Source: Lucifuga dentata
Lineage: Eukaryota > Chordata > Actinopteri > Ophidiiformes > Bythitidae
Length of the DNA: 64,000 nt
NCBI GenBank assembly: GCA_014773175.1
Contig: VXCM01000967.1
Coordinates: 1-64,000, forward strand
Direction of reading: 5' to 3'
How positions within the stretch are numbered: position 1 is the stretch's first letter; every line of letters begins with the position of its first letter. This document shows positions 33,302-46,440 of this stretch, one piece after another. Below the pieces are notes generated by a model. That model saw only the letters and a list, made by a program, of their open reading frames with translations. It was not told the DNA's origin and did not search any database. The position numbers and the translations under genes were made by a program.

Positions 33302-35719
33302 TGGAGAGCTCTTCTTAAGCAGAACGGCCTGTAGTCACAGAGTGTGACCATTTGTGTACACAAGCTCTCCAGCCACAGGACTGAGAGCCAGATTAACACT
33401 TCCAGCACAAGAACTGGGATAACTGCCACAGTTACACTGAACACACACACTTCATTACTTCAGACCGTTAAGACCTGGACTGAGTTAAGACACTAAGTGT
33501 ACTGCTCCTCATTGGAGTCCAGATATGGGTATAAAATAATATTTCTTACCGTGAAACAAAACAAAGTGTACTTTGCTGGGCTGGATGCCCAGAGAAATGG
33601 TGCATTTCTGTTATTATATGAACGATAATATACAGTGAGTCAGCTGCTGCTGCAAAATAAGCTCTGATACGGTGATTCAATTCCCCAGTGCCAAATAGAG
33701 GTTGTCCTGATCACCCACTGAGGCCTTATTTGGTAATAACAAGAGCTTATGCTGATACTTAGCAAAAATGTTAATTTTATTAGAAACTTCAGCAATGAAC
33801 TGACTGCTGGCAGCTGTAACCAAGAAACAGCTGTGAAGCCATAAAGTGTAATCAGGTAATTCACTAGTTTTAGAAATTGATTTTGCATAACAAGAGTGTG
33901 CTGGACTTTTTTCCCTCTGAAGACAAAAGGAAGTCAAATGTAGGCAGACACCCAAAGAAGGATAAATAAGAAAAAAAAAAAAATGCAGTCTTATCTATAT
34001 TGTGTTGATGTAAAACTGCATCTAGCAATGTTTCTGTCTTACATCAGCTGTTCACAATTCCAATTCTTTTTGTCATGCATTCATTTAATTTTCATGTGCT
34101 TTTTAATTTTTGATTTTGATTCAGTGAAATAGCAGCACCTATGTTGACACAGCTTCACACACACACCAGCCAAAAAGCCCTGCAAGCAAACTGGTTAATT
34201 AGTTGGCTTTTATTGCTACATGCTGCTGTCTGGATACTGTAATTTGTCAAGTGCAGCATGTTTAAACGATCACTAAATACCAGAGCTAACACAAATCACA
34301 GAGATAAGATATTTGAAATTATAGACTGAAATAGATGCAAGTAAAGTTAAGAGAGTAATCAAGGGATAAACCGACCAAATGTAAACCTTGTCTTGACAAG
34401 TCAAACTACAGTAAAATACTACAGTGGCTGACGATACTAGTCATAAGGTGAACTACTCGGGACTGTTGTCTGACCGTGTTATCCATGGCCGACGCTCTTG
34501 TTTTTAGCGTGCATTAAGTGACCATGAAACCTATTGGAACAGCTCCATACAACAGCCATCCATCCATACTGCAGCTCATGGTCCTGCATGGCAGCTATTA
34601 CAGAACCGTAACATTAGCTTATACCTAATGCTCAGTTACCATTGTGGTTATCCTGAGGGACTGAATCCCCTCTTTTACCTTTCTAGCATTTAGTCCACAG
34701 ATAATGACTGTGGTTCTGCTCCACCTCATCCTGAGAAAAGCAGACTGCTAATCACCTGTCTATTTCCAGACCCCAGCTCATTAGCTTGAAGTATTTATAC
34801 TGAGGAAGGAGCTCTGCAAGGGAAGAAAACAGCCTGCAATAATAAATGCGTCTTTGGACTGGTTGAGGCTGACTCTTATGTCTGATTTTTTTGTTTAATC
34901 GGTGCTGTTACATTGGTTAAATATGGATTAAATGCATTAAATATAAGCAGTTTGACTTATTTAACTGCTGCAATTTTGCTTGTCTTTCAATTTGTCTTAC
35001 ATTTAAAAGCTGCATTGCAAAATAAATAAATAAAATACTTTACCAGACAGGAAGATAAATTTTGGCTTGTGAAAACCTCTTCAAATCTTTCTTATGATGT
35101 TTCTACCAAACCCATAAACAAGGCTTTAAAAGCATTTTTGAACACGTTTGTTTTTCCACATTTTCTAAAAAACAGTTAGGGTTAGCTTTTCTCTTTTTCT
35201 CTGATATCTTTGTTATTGTATTATACTAAAATACAATTCCCATTATTCTTATAAGACTTTTTATTTTTTAATTTTTTTGTCAAATTTTCTTCTGTAATTC
35301 TTTTTGCTAAAATTTGAGGTTACCTTAACCTCTGTTTCTACACTGCTAAAGGACAGAATCTGAATTTGTGGGAGATTTTGACCACTTATTTCTACATATT
35401 TTGAGAGATAATTAAAAAAAAAATCCAAGAAGCTGTTATCAATAGCTGTGTCCTCAGAGAATTAAACAGCAATTTTTTTTTTTAAATATTTTTTGAGTGG
35501 AAAAAAATTTGGTTCCAAATACAGAGCACGTTACTGTATGAGCGGAGTTGGACCAATGATGGACTTTAAAATGAATTTGCTGTGGTAAATGTAAAATGTG
35601 TGCTGCTTCATGTCTACCTTGCATAACCAAAATATGTAGTCTGATCCACTCCCTTTAAATTCCTGAAGCACAGAAATGTTTAGAAATCACACACATACAC
35701 GCACACGCATGCACGCACG

Positions 35720-35759
<40 letters not shown>

Positions 35760-36799
35760 AACAACAGTGACAGATCTAACCCTCACAACTATAAGCCTTA
35801 ATTTGACGAGTTTAAACCTTAAGCCCAAAGTGTGAACCCTAACCCTTAAGGAAAACTTCCCCTCAGATCCTGTTGTATATCATCAGTATGCCAAATTCAG
35901 TCTGTTCCAGGAGTTATCTGTGGGTGATTTACTGATTTAGTGCTCCAACTTTCCCTGAAGATGCCTTCTTCTTGACTTATTATTCAGTTAGTGATTTCCT
36001 TATTTCTTGTATTTCTCAAGACTTCTTTTGAACACATTCAAGAAAGTTCCCGAACTTGTTACATAAGCAAATTTACTTTGTAGCAGGAGAGACCACTTTC
36101 AAGACAGCATATTGTAAGTGAAGGAGAGAGAGTTTTTTTTTTTCCCTTTTGAGAAAATTAGATGAACTGCATCATTTTTGAGTCTGTAGAAATTGCTCTC
36201 TAACACCCTTCTGCCATAATTTCTGCTTGTATGACTGCTGATCAAAATTAAGACTTTGGAAAGGACAGCTTGCCTCCTTGACTCAGAGGGACTGACACCA
36301 AACTTAATGTTTACCATCGATGTTCTAGAAAGCTGGAAAATGCTTCACCTAAAGTAAACTAAAGGTTGCTGCACCTAAAATATCTAAACTTGCCTTGATC
36401 TCATCTATCATTTAAATTATAAGCAAACATTGCTAAACAGCAAAATGGACAGAGAAATATGCATTACATCATCAATCGTTTCTACCAGTGATACTCCAAC
36501 CAAAATCTCAAATAGTCTGGCTCAAAAGATTTGTAGTTTAATTTTTTTTTTTTTTTTTTTTNTTTTTTTTTTTTTTTTTTGGAGAGCAGAAGCTGTGGTT
36601 GGGTACAATGGATTTTCATGACATAAATACTCATTTAGCCACATTTAGATGAAAATACAGGGCTTGAAGCATAATGTGGAAATGGCTAGTGGTTGGAATT
36701 GGACATTATGGTATAGGAAGTTTGAGAAGCTTCCATGTATGTTGTCTTGATTTTGAGGATTGCAGTTGAAAAAGGCTCTCACGCTGATAAGAAAGGACA

Positions 36800-36852
<53 letters not shown>

Positions 36853-39322
36853 ACAGGCCTGAGCTCCCCCCCATTCTGGAAAACCTAAATTCTAGCTGGC
36901 ATGCTAACATTCCACACTCATGCTGGAATGTGCTAAAGAGACTTCTGGAGCTTTTCAGCACCAAAGCAGAGGTACTGTGCTATGAGATGAAACCTTCGCA
37001 TGAAAGGGTCGACCTCGCTCCTGACTTCCCAGAGCCATTACCTTGATTTAAAACCTTGAAGTGTTTTGTTAAATGGTGTGTTTCTGACATATCTCCTTTT
37101 CATGTATTTCCACCCTGCATTTCTATTGTCTCTGTGTGTGCTTGTTGTAAAGACATTATTTGTGTGAGCAGGTGGTTTATGCTTTGCTTTGTGTTTAATG
37201 AATGACTTCTGTTGCACTGTACAACAATTGTCGGTGGATGTTGGGGACAATAGTGGGTGGTGGAGGTTGTGTAACGATAGCCATCACATGCCTGGGATGC
37301 ATTGTTGCGTTTCCTGCATCCCTCCAGTTCTCTTCCTCTGTGGAACATGAATGCCAAAACACTGAGCAAAATACATTTCTAAGATGGAATGTGAAGTTGC
37401 AAAAAAAAAAAAAAAAAAAAAAGATCTTTGACTTTTTTCCTTCCTAAAACCACACGTTATTTGACAATGAGAACAAAACCACAATTTTCTTTTCTCTTAA
37501 TTTTCAAATGGTACAAGAAACCTTGAGCAATTTAAGCACCTCTAATGTGAGACATAATGACAGCACATCTGCCCAAAACTCAGACGGCATGATAAACTGC
37601 ATATTTTTCTAAAATTAGCATGTTTGGCTTTGATTTCAACAATTCTAAATTTGTAACCTATGGCCATGACATAAAATATCTTTGACTAATTTTGAACTGT
37701 TCTCCCCACTGTTATGTGCACCCCAACATTATATTCCATTCACCCATCCAATCCATGCTTATCCATGTCAATCTGTGTTTATTTTGCATATTTTTGGTAC
37801 AAACATTACAAGTAGTTTTGGCAGCCATATCAAAGCATTTTATGTCAGGCCATATTTTAAATTTTAGATCCAGTGAGAGGAGTCTGATGTCGGATGTTTT
37901 TCTGAGTCTGTGAGGTAGTCTTTTCTTTTCTAGGGTAATAAAAGAAAATGAAGTCAAGGAGCATCAAAGAACCAAAAAAGAATGACACATTACATTTTCA
38001 CATTTAGAGACAGCTTTTTGTTATTTCATGTTCATTAGAGCAGATGGAAGCAATCTCTCCAACTCTGTAGCCTGTAAATTACTAAAAATTAGTATCATTA
38101 TCAGACCTATTCAAATAATTGTGCTTCAGAGAAAATTACACTTCTAGTATCTGGGAACAAAGGCAAGTGGGCTTGATTATGATTTTCCACATGCTTAACC
38201 TCAATGAGCTTTTGAAATCATACTTGTAGCTGGTATATTAAAAAAAAAAAAAAAAAAAAAAGGAGAATAATAGAGGTGGCAATTCATGGTTGTATGTATG
38301 TATGCTGGAAAAAAATCCAACCCAAGTTAAATCATATTTAACACTATCCTCTGTATTCATATAACACCTATAATTTCACATAGAGATTTGGTCGGAATCA
38401 CAGCTGAAAATGTAAATTCCATAATGTGTCATGTATCTATATTTGGGGAAAGAAAGCATTATGAGAAATTCAGCAATCAGTATCTTAAATAGATGCAGTT
38501 TCCAGGGTGCAAAAGAGCAATAACGTAGCATTTGCTTTAGCTTGGTGCCATGAATAATTCTGTAAAGTTATCCCAGTAGAGAGATAATGGAGATTTGGAG
38601 CAATCTCTTTAAGTTTTCCTTTTCTTAAATCTCTTACTGCTTTTGACTGTTATCACAGTGATAGGAAGTTGTGAGAAAGAAATGACACCAGCAACAGCAG
38701 CGTGCTACCACATGCTGCTGTTTCCTTTCACCACTTTAAGCTGTCAGCTACTCTCATGGGCCGAACAAGAATAGCCACAATGTCACTCATGTCCCAAAAA
38801 ACCCACTTAAAATGCTCACAAGCATGAGCCCTGTTCATGTTTTTGCATGCCCAGGCAAACAAACACAGGAAAATCATTTTCAGGGCTGAGGCTAATAGCT
38901 GGCCTGGGGAATTAGATGACACTCTTCCCAATGGCAAAGGCCAAAATCACGTTTCCTCTCTTATTCATCTCATCTCATTCATTCATTCAGTCATCATCAT
39001 CAGTGAACTGAGATGTGACAACATATATCCAAAATGTGGTAAACCCACAATCATGTATCATTGCTGATACAATGTCTGCATGAGCAGAGCTGTTTGACTG
39101 TAATGGTTGGGACTTTATCCATAACACAAGGTGGAGTATCACTTTCTTCCTGGAAGACAGCCAGTGAAGCAACATCAACAGTTTGGCCATTTAAAGGCCA
39201 TCGGCCAGTTAATGTTAACAACACTTCATGCTGTGTGATGCTCAACAGACTTCCTACTTCCATCCTCCACCTCTCCCCCTCTCCCTCACTGCTTTCCTCA
39301 CTCACCTTACATCTGTTGCTCC

Positions 39323-39355
<33 letters not shown>

Positions 39356-39677
39356 ACAAACACACACACACCTGAACCTCCCCTTCATCTCTCCTTGTGC
39401 CCTCCGTCCCCTGTCATCATGTCGGTCTCTCACATCCTGTCTCCTCTTCAATACCTCATTGCTTTTCCACCTCTTGTGTATTTCTGGCTCAGTAAATGCT
39501 GGTATCACCAATGAAACAGCAGTTATATAACCTCTGGTGTGTGTGTGTGTGTGTGTGTGTGTGTTCTGGGAAGAGGGCGAGGTTTGGAGGAAGAAGACAT
39601 CAGTGATAACTGTGTTGATCCTGTCAATGTTCTCACACTCATTGCCAAGGTACAGCGAGGGGTGGAGGCTACACGTG

Positions 39678-39715
<38 letters not shown>

Positions 39716-40476
39716 AACCTTGAGTTATGCTATCAGGCCATCTCGACTGTCTCAATGATACTCTCAGTAAGGAGCAAGCCTGTCACTGACTATCTCTACA
39801 AACTGGAAAGCTGGCTGTGAATCATCTGTCTCAGGCCTTTGCTTTATTTTTTCCAGCATCAACAACCATTATAAAAAGCTGATCAGTAAGACTGAAAGTT
39901 CCAGTCAGTTTTTAGTAGGGCCTTATTTTGAACTCAGTTTCAGCAGTTCTGATCAGATCTAATGAATTGACAACCCTAACCCTATATTTTCTAAACTATT
40001 GATAGTTTGTAAGGACACATGTTGGTAAAAAGATATTGCCATGTTTCTCATACTATTTTGATTCTGTTGTTTTCTCGTTATTATGGGATTTGTTTCCTCC
40101 TTGCCTGTTTGCTGTGCCTATCTGGCTACACATCACAAAGGTACATACTTAGCTATAAGATAATTGCCTTATGATCTCTGACGCCTTTTATCCGAAGCCA
40201 AGGCAGAAAACCCAGCAGCTAATTACAGCCAGCATGACAATATCATTCCCAGCCTGCTGAACATTGTCATTGTCAAAGTTGCTTATCAAAGAACTAGAAG
40301 TTGCTTGGCAACAGCTATAAATGAAAAAAGAAGAAAAATCATCATAAAAAAGAAATCTGGAGCAAAAATATTTAATCTGGCTCCAGGTGGCTTGCTTTGA
40401 ATACCATGCTCTGTTTATGAGCAGTTCTCCAACTTTTCAGTGTCAGCATATTAAAATACGCTGGTGGGGTGCTTAA

Positions 40477-41089
40477 GGGATTATACCAGCAATTTTGCAT
40501 GTTTAAACCCCCCACACATATATATATGTAGATAGATATAGATATAGATATATATGTACAACCTGCATGTTAAGTAACTGACAACCAATTTCCATAACAT
40601 AAAACCATAATTTAGTTTTCCTGTTAATTTGCCAAATCCCCTAATGTTTCACAATCAAATGTTCAGGTGTTCAGGTGTTCAGGTCCACCTTAAAAATCAG
40701 TGTTTCACCCTTTTGCACAACTACAGAAGGCATGGCCATTTTAATTTGTCAGTAAAAGCTGGTTCCTCCCTGATGGAGACATACATTGACTTTCATATCT
40801 CAGTGTTGGGCAGGTTAAGTAAAGTTACTTTGATAAAAAAAAAAACTTAATAGTCATAATGTTTGCTGTGATGGATTACTTATCTCTTATCTCAAGCATG
40901 TTTCAAGCCTCCACAAGTTGATTTTTATAGCATACTGGAATGAACTGAAAGCAACGGCAGTCTGAAAGAGGGGAAAGAAAATGAAAAAATTTACTGCTGC
41001 AGTGGTATGTTTTTGGGAAATGGTTATCAGTAACGTACTAACATGTAGGTGGGTTTTCTATATGGCTCAAACATTACTGGTATTGTCCT
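40477..41089. mobile_element. TTAA-flanked non-autonomous element
   Basis: The left end GGGATTATACCAGCAAT and right end ATTACTGGTATTGTCCT are imperfect inverted repeats, and TTAA stands just outside both (40473-40476 and 41090-41093). TTAA target sites are characteristic of piggyBac-type transposition, but the tips do not match a canonical piggyBac TIR that I know, so the superfamily is provisional. No transposase is encoded. A partial copy lies in an akap2 intron (21840-22088). Confidence 0.55.
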
Positions 41090-41508
41090 TTAAGGCCATG
41101 GCATGGCTCATACTATATTTACTACAACCTGGTCATTTATTAGAGGTTTTCTGTTTCATCAAGTGTTTGCAGCTAAAGCATGTTAGTTGCATATTGATTC
41201 AGCTAGAGAAATATGATTATCAGGTAAATGACAACACTAAATGACCACTTGAAAATCTGCCATAATATGGTACAACAATAATATGAGAACTTTTTGAAGC
41301 AACATGGATAAGCAAAAGATTACACAAACTGTATATAGTGAGGTTTTGGTGAGAGGAATATGATAAATGGCAATGGATGCACCATCCAACTATAACCACC
41401 ATCATTCAGACAGATTGCATTTCTGTCTCTGCCTAGTCATTCAGTATGTGGATCATCAAAATCAGGTTAAGGTCATCCCTGCATCTAGGTTATATTGATG
41501 CAGAGGGG

Positions 41509-41567
<59 letters not shown>

Positions 41568-41999
41568 CTGCAGCCAGCAGTCTGGTCCACTGACCTCCTT
41601 TGGGTTCTTTCTCTCAGGGCGCAGTATCTTGTGTCTAACCCGCTTTAAAACTAATCAGTGTAATTACAGACACTTTTTCTAATAGTCACTACATAAACAC
41701 ACTCATAAACACACTCACACACACATAAACATGCCAACAATACAGGTTTACATACAAATGAAACCCGGGTGGGGAATGATTAGGTTATTTTCCTTTCCAC
41801 TGACTCTGCAGTTATTAAAATACATAAGTAATATTTTCAGCGTAACTTATTTGAATTTACCTGTGTGGAGATGTGCAGCAGCAATTAATCCCTGGAGCTT
41901 CTTCCTAATCGTTACAGATGATTAACGGGATTAGTTTTAACCGTGGAGGCGTAACCGAGCTGCTTTTTTTTTTTCTTTCTTCTTTTCTTTGTCTTCTTC

Positions 42000-42425
42000 T
42001 TCTTTAACGTTCACCCCAAAAACGCCAGACTGTAACGTAGCCTCCGCTGCTGCACCTCCGCCGGCCGGTGGCACGTTAAACAAACCAAATGGAGAAGTAG
42101 CGGAACGGATGCGAGTGTGCCGTTATCGCTACCGCTGTCTGGAGCAGATTCTGATGACATTGAGCTCCTTTCACGCGCGAGCTTTTCCAACCGTCTGTTC
42201 CCTCCTCTTCCTCTTTCCTTTTTTTTTTTTTTTTTTTTNTTTTTTTTTTTTTTTTTTTCTCTCGGCACGCGCGTTGAATAATGCAGAGCTCGCGAGGTCC
42301 CAGGAGCGTTTTCTGTCCCGTTCCAGAGACAATCAGAGAAGGAGACGCCAGCGGCACAATGAGAGCCAGATCAGGTTACCGCGCATTCATTCGCTGCTAA
42401 ACAATCTGGCTGCACGCAGGCCCCC
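42000..42425. promoter_or_regulatory. CpG-rich block, candidate alternative promoter
   Basis: Against an AT-rich, CpG-poor background this block is dense in CpG (CCGCCGGCCGG, ACGCGCG, CACGCGCG, CTCGCGAGG). It is interrupted by a T-run gap (N at 42239) and is followed by a long (CT)n tract. CpG-rich islands of this size usually mark promoters. Its place between palm2 and akap2 would suit an akap2-specific first exon on the minus strand, but no coding start or donor was proven. Confidence 0.35.
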
Positions 42426-42453
42426 CGTCCTGTTTCTGCACACCCCTCTACAG

Positions 42454-42457
<4 letters not shown>

Positions 42458-42503
<46 letters not shown>

Positions 42504-42672
42504 CTCTCTCGCTCTCTCTCCCCCCTCATCCAAACCCCCACCTCTTCCTCTCCTCAAACCCCTTCCTCATGTCCTTCACCCCTTTTTCCTTCTTGTGTCC
42601 ACCCCCTTATACAAACACTTCTCTCTCTTTTCTCTCTCTTCACCTCCCTCTCGTCTAAGCCCTCCTCATATC

Positions 42673-42729
<57 letters not shown>

Positions 42730-42747
42730 GCTATCTGATTTACACTT

Positions 42748-42787
<40 letters not shown>
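42458..42787. repeat. Compound (CT)n - (ATCT)n - (CT)n microsatellite
   Basis: (CT)n at 42458-42530, (ATCT)n at 42671-42731 and (CT)n at 42750-42787, separated by pyrimidine-rich sequence. It lies directly beside the CpG-rich block. Confidence 0.9.
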
Positions 42788-42790
<3 letters not shown>

Positions 42791-43154
42791 GATCCCACCA
42801 TGGCAAGGCTCTTTGTCTCTTAAAGCATGAATTTCAGACCTAATGTCATCTTCCTCAAGGACAAAGTGGAAATCACAGCATCATGAAATGTGAAGCAATT
42901 TCACAAAAAATGTACTCAGCTTCATCTGCTTCCAACAGACACTACCACTGAAAGACAACTCTCAGAGATGGAAATTGTCCTGTCCTGCACATCTCCTAAT
43001 CTCTCCCTCCAATTTTGGTGAAACAAACTCAGTGCGCTCCTGCCAATAATGCCGCTTAGTTGCAGCACTGTCATGAAAGTGTAGCCCTTTAAAAAAAAGT
43101 GTAGAACGTGGTGCTACAGTGCATTATTGCATCCACATTTTGTCATGTCAGACT

Positions 43155-43155
<1 letters not shown>

Positions 43156-43203
<48 letters not shown>
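43156..43203. repeat. 34-base C run followed by (CA)n
   Basis: An unbroken run of 34 C (43156-43189), then (AC)n to 43203. The minus strand is therefore a 34-base G run, able to form G-quadruplexes in principle. Confidence 0.95.
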
Positions 43204-43879
43204 CATTTCAGCAAGTGGGGAAAAAGTAGCTTGAAAGCCTGTAATCCCTGTGTAAGAGTGAGTAAATAATTGCAAATGTACAACTCCATCATGTTTTGCT
43301 CTTGAGTGAATTGTCCAACAAAAGTTAAAATATGGATCAAAAGGATGTAAGTAGCTCTTCAATTACACACACAGACACACATACTCACCATGGCAGTGTG
43401 TGGATGCCTGGTTGGAATGGCAGCTTGGTACCCATTTCCTGTTGTCATGGAAACTCCTATTGTTTGACCATAACCTATGACAAAACAAGATTAGTATTAT
43501 TACCATTGTCATTTCTGTTCATCATCTTCCTTTGTGTTCATTAGCATCTACACATGAGCTATATATTAACCATAACTTTCTCTGTATATGAATACACTAT
43601 ACATATTATTACAGTATCTTCAAAAGATTATCTTCCATCTGTAAATGTGAACACATGCATGTTTGACCATAGTAATAGTAAGGGATCCATATGTACACAC
43701 CCTGCTCATATTATTTTGCAATGAGTATGGAAATCTGTGAATTTGTGAATCTGTGAAAACATCTGTTCAATCTGTTCTCATCATGTGGAAATTTATAGTA
43801 TTCAGTCAGAAATCTGTCTGTATGACAAAGATGATAAATATTTAGTCTTCATTCCACTTCCACGCTGTATATGCTGTAA

Positions 43880-43891
43880 CTCCCATCATTG

Positions 43892-43940
<49 letters not shown>

Positions 43941-44008
43941 TATCACTGCTGAACTCAAGTTAAACTGTGCTATCAGAGTGGACAATCATAACATAAAATA
44001 CTACTACT

Positions 44009-44041
<33 letters not shown>

Positions 44042-44425
44042 GCAGGTACAATGGCTTATATTACAACACAATAACTACTACTACTTGTACTGCTAATATC
44101 ACTACTACTAGTACTAGTTGCACCAGCAGTCTTAGTAACAGTAGCAGTCACAGAAAGTAGAAGTAATTGCAGTAGCAGCAGCAGTCTTGTAGTTGTAGTA
44201 ATAGTAGTAGTAATAGTGTAAAAATAGTGGTACTACAGGAGCAATAGCATCAGTAAAAAATAATAGCAGTTAAAGTAGCATCAACTGTACTAATTGTAGC
44301 AGCATCGGCAACAGTAGTAGTAGTTGTAATAGTTCTAGTAGTAGTAGTAGTAGTAGTAGTAGTCGTAGTAGTAGTCGTAGTCATAGTAGTAGCTGTAATA
44401 GTTGTAATAGTATTAGTAGTAGTTT
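43880..44425. repeat. Long degenerate trinucleotide region
   Basis: Starts with a clean (ATC)n tract at 43891-43941, then (AAT)n near 44014-44038, then about 400 bases built mostly of ACT, AGT, AGC and GTA triplets, including a clean (GTA)n block near 44336-44365. It has no coding frame. Confidence 0.8.
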
Positions 44426-44962
44426 TTCAAGGAAATTAATATTTCATTAATCATACTCCAATTTCTTTACCTCAGAAATATCAAGTGAGTGAAAGATGGC
44501 TTTCATAAATCAAACATGGTTACATCATACATTGATTTGAAGCCTCCTGATCTCCTTATTGCACTATGAAATAACACTTTTTTATGGTCTGGCTTGCTAT
44601 CTTCCTTTAACTCCCCAAAATGAGACCCTTTCTTTTCCAATTTTACATTGTTTAAATGGAGACTTACAAGAGTAAACCACCGACCAATGTGCAAAATGTA
44701 CCAATAGATCAAGGTGTGGTGTGATCTCATTACTGCATGATTCTAATTATTCCAGAGTATTTTATCACCTGCTCTGGTTTTAGAGTAGCCCTAATGTTGC
44801 AGTGCTTATCCTTCATGTTTCTACTTGACCGCTGAGGTTGTGTGTGTCAACCTCAGTGATGTTAGATTTGCTGTGAACACAGAAACAGACTAGGATAATT
44901 AGAGGGAAAGTGTTACTGATGAAAAGAGACATTGAAGAATGAAAGATAGGTACTAACTGAGG

Positions 44963-45012
<50 letters not shown>

Positions 45013-46387
45013 ACAAGAGAGATAATAATAATAATCTCCTGTTAAAGAGAACAGCCCTCCACTGTCTAAAGATAAATCAATTAGTGTGCATTATCATGAG
45101 GAACACGCCCATCCTGCATGTTGTGTCCGCATGACCGAAATGCTCTCATGTTTTAAGATGCTGGTTGTCACAGTGTCTCCAAAACAATCATTTATCACCT
45201 TGTATTATGTCTTCTGGGTAGGTCTGTCATTTTAGTATAACCAGCCACCCCAGATCTCATGATTGCTACACTGGAACAACACACCAAGTCTGTTAGCCAA
45301 GATGTAATTATCAATGAATAGATGTGCACAAGAAGGTCTAAATATTCCTGGATAATTTTTTTTTTTTTTAATCTTTANTTTTTTTTTTTTTTTTTTTTTT
45401 TGCCATACAGTTAATCTAGAACTAGAGCCATTGCATTACTGCTGCAGTCTGCAGGAAAAAAAAGAAAAGATAAAATAAAGCTGTTTTCCTCAAAATACAG
45501 AGCGAGTGTGTGTAAGGAAATGGCAGCAGCTGAAAATGTCTGCTAGTTTAATCTGTTTTATGAAGCTAAAAGGTGCTGTTAAGTATAACAAAAGGGAAAT
45601 GATGGCGACATACTGAGAATGATAAAAGCTAAGCACAAATGTTAATTAAATCAACTAAAATGACATTCCTTCACCAAGTAATGTAATTCTGGTACCAGCA
45701 TGAGCTGCACTCTGTAGTGGCTTTGTAATATTCAACACAGTTGCTGTACTGTAACGTGTCAGTGTTGCTTTTAAACAGACGTAAATGTGAGGGGAAATGA
45801 ATTTATGTAGTTAATGGGTTGGGATTACACATTAGAACACTTTTGTAATTTTGTCATTGTCAAAAATACTACTTTATCATTACAATGTTGCTTTTAATTT
45901 GTCTTATTATAAAATATGATGCTTGGCGCAAGCAAGACAAGGTGGTTGTGCGGGAATGTTAATTTTTACATTAACTTGTTCATTTTCATCAGTCACATTT
46001 GAGATGACGTTATTAATCCATATTTGGAAAATACAGAGGACATATCTTCAGTGGTCATCACATACTGTAGGGGTGTGTGTGTGTGTGTGTGTGGGTGTGT
46101 GTGTGTGCGTGTGTGCGTGAGAGAGAGNGAGAGAGAGAGAGAGAGAGAGAGAGAGAGGCTGTTCCCATTTAAATCCTTTGGAGGCTTATTTTAATAAGTG
46201 CAGTGATAACTCCACACAGATTTAAGGTGTGTATAATTAAGGAGTGTGTTTTGGACACAGGCACTATGCAGGTTCATAATTTTAATGAACTTCCTGCATT
46301 GACCACTGGTTGTTTTGTGGCCTTTTACCTTGTTTTCCAGGGTGACTTGATGGGTAGAGATGCTGTCCCATATGAAAGTACCTACAG

Positions 46388-46440
<53 letters not shown>

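Noticed and set aside
41989..42738. 249-residue plus-strand open frame
   Set aside because: It crosses a T-run gap and long CT and ATCT repeats and gives Phe, Ser-Leu and Ile-Tyr-Leu-Ser runs; no exon signals or family likeness.
43880..44425. Triplet-rich region as a CRISPR-like or regulatory array
   Set aside because: There are no constant repeats with unique spacers; it is a degenerate trinucleotide tract in a vertebrate genome.
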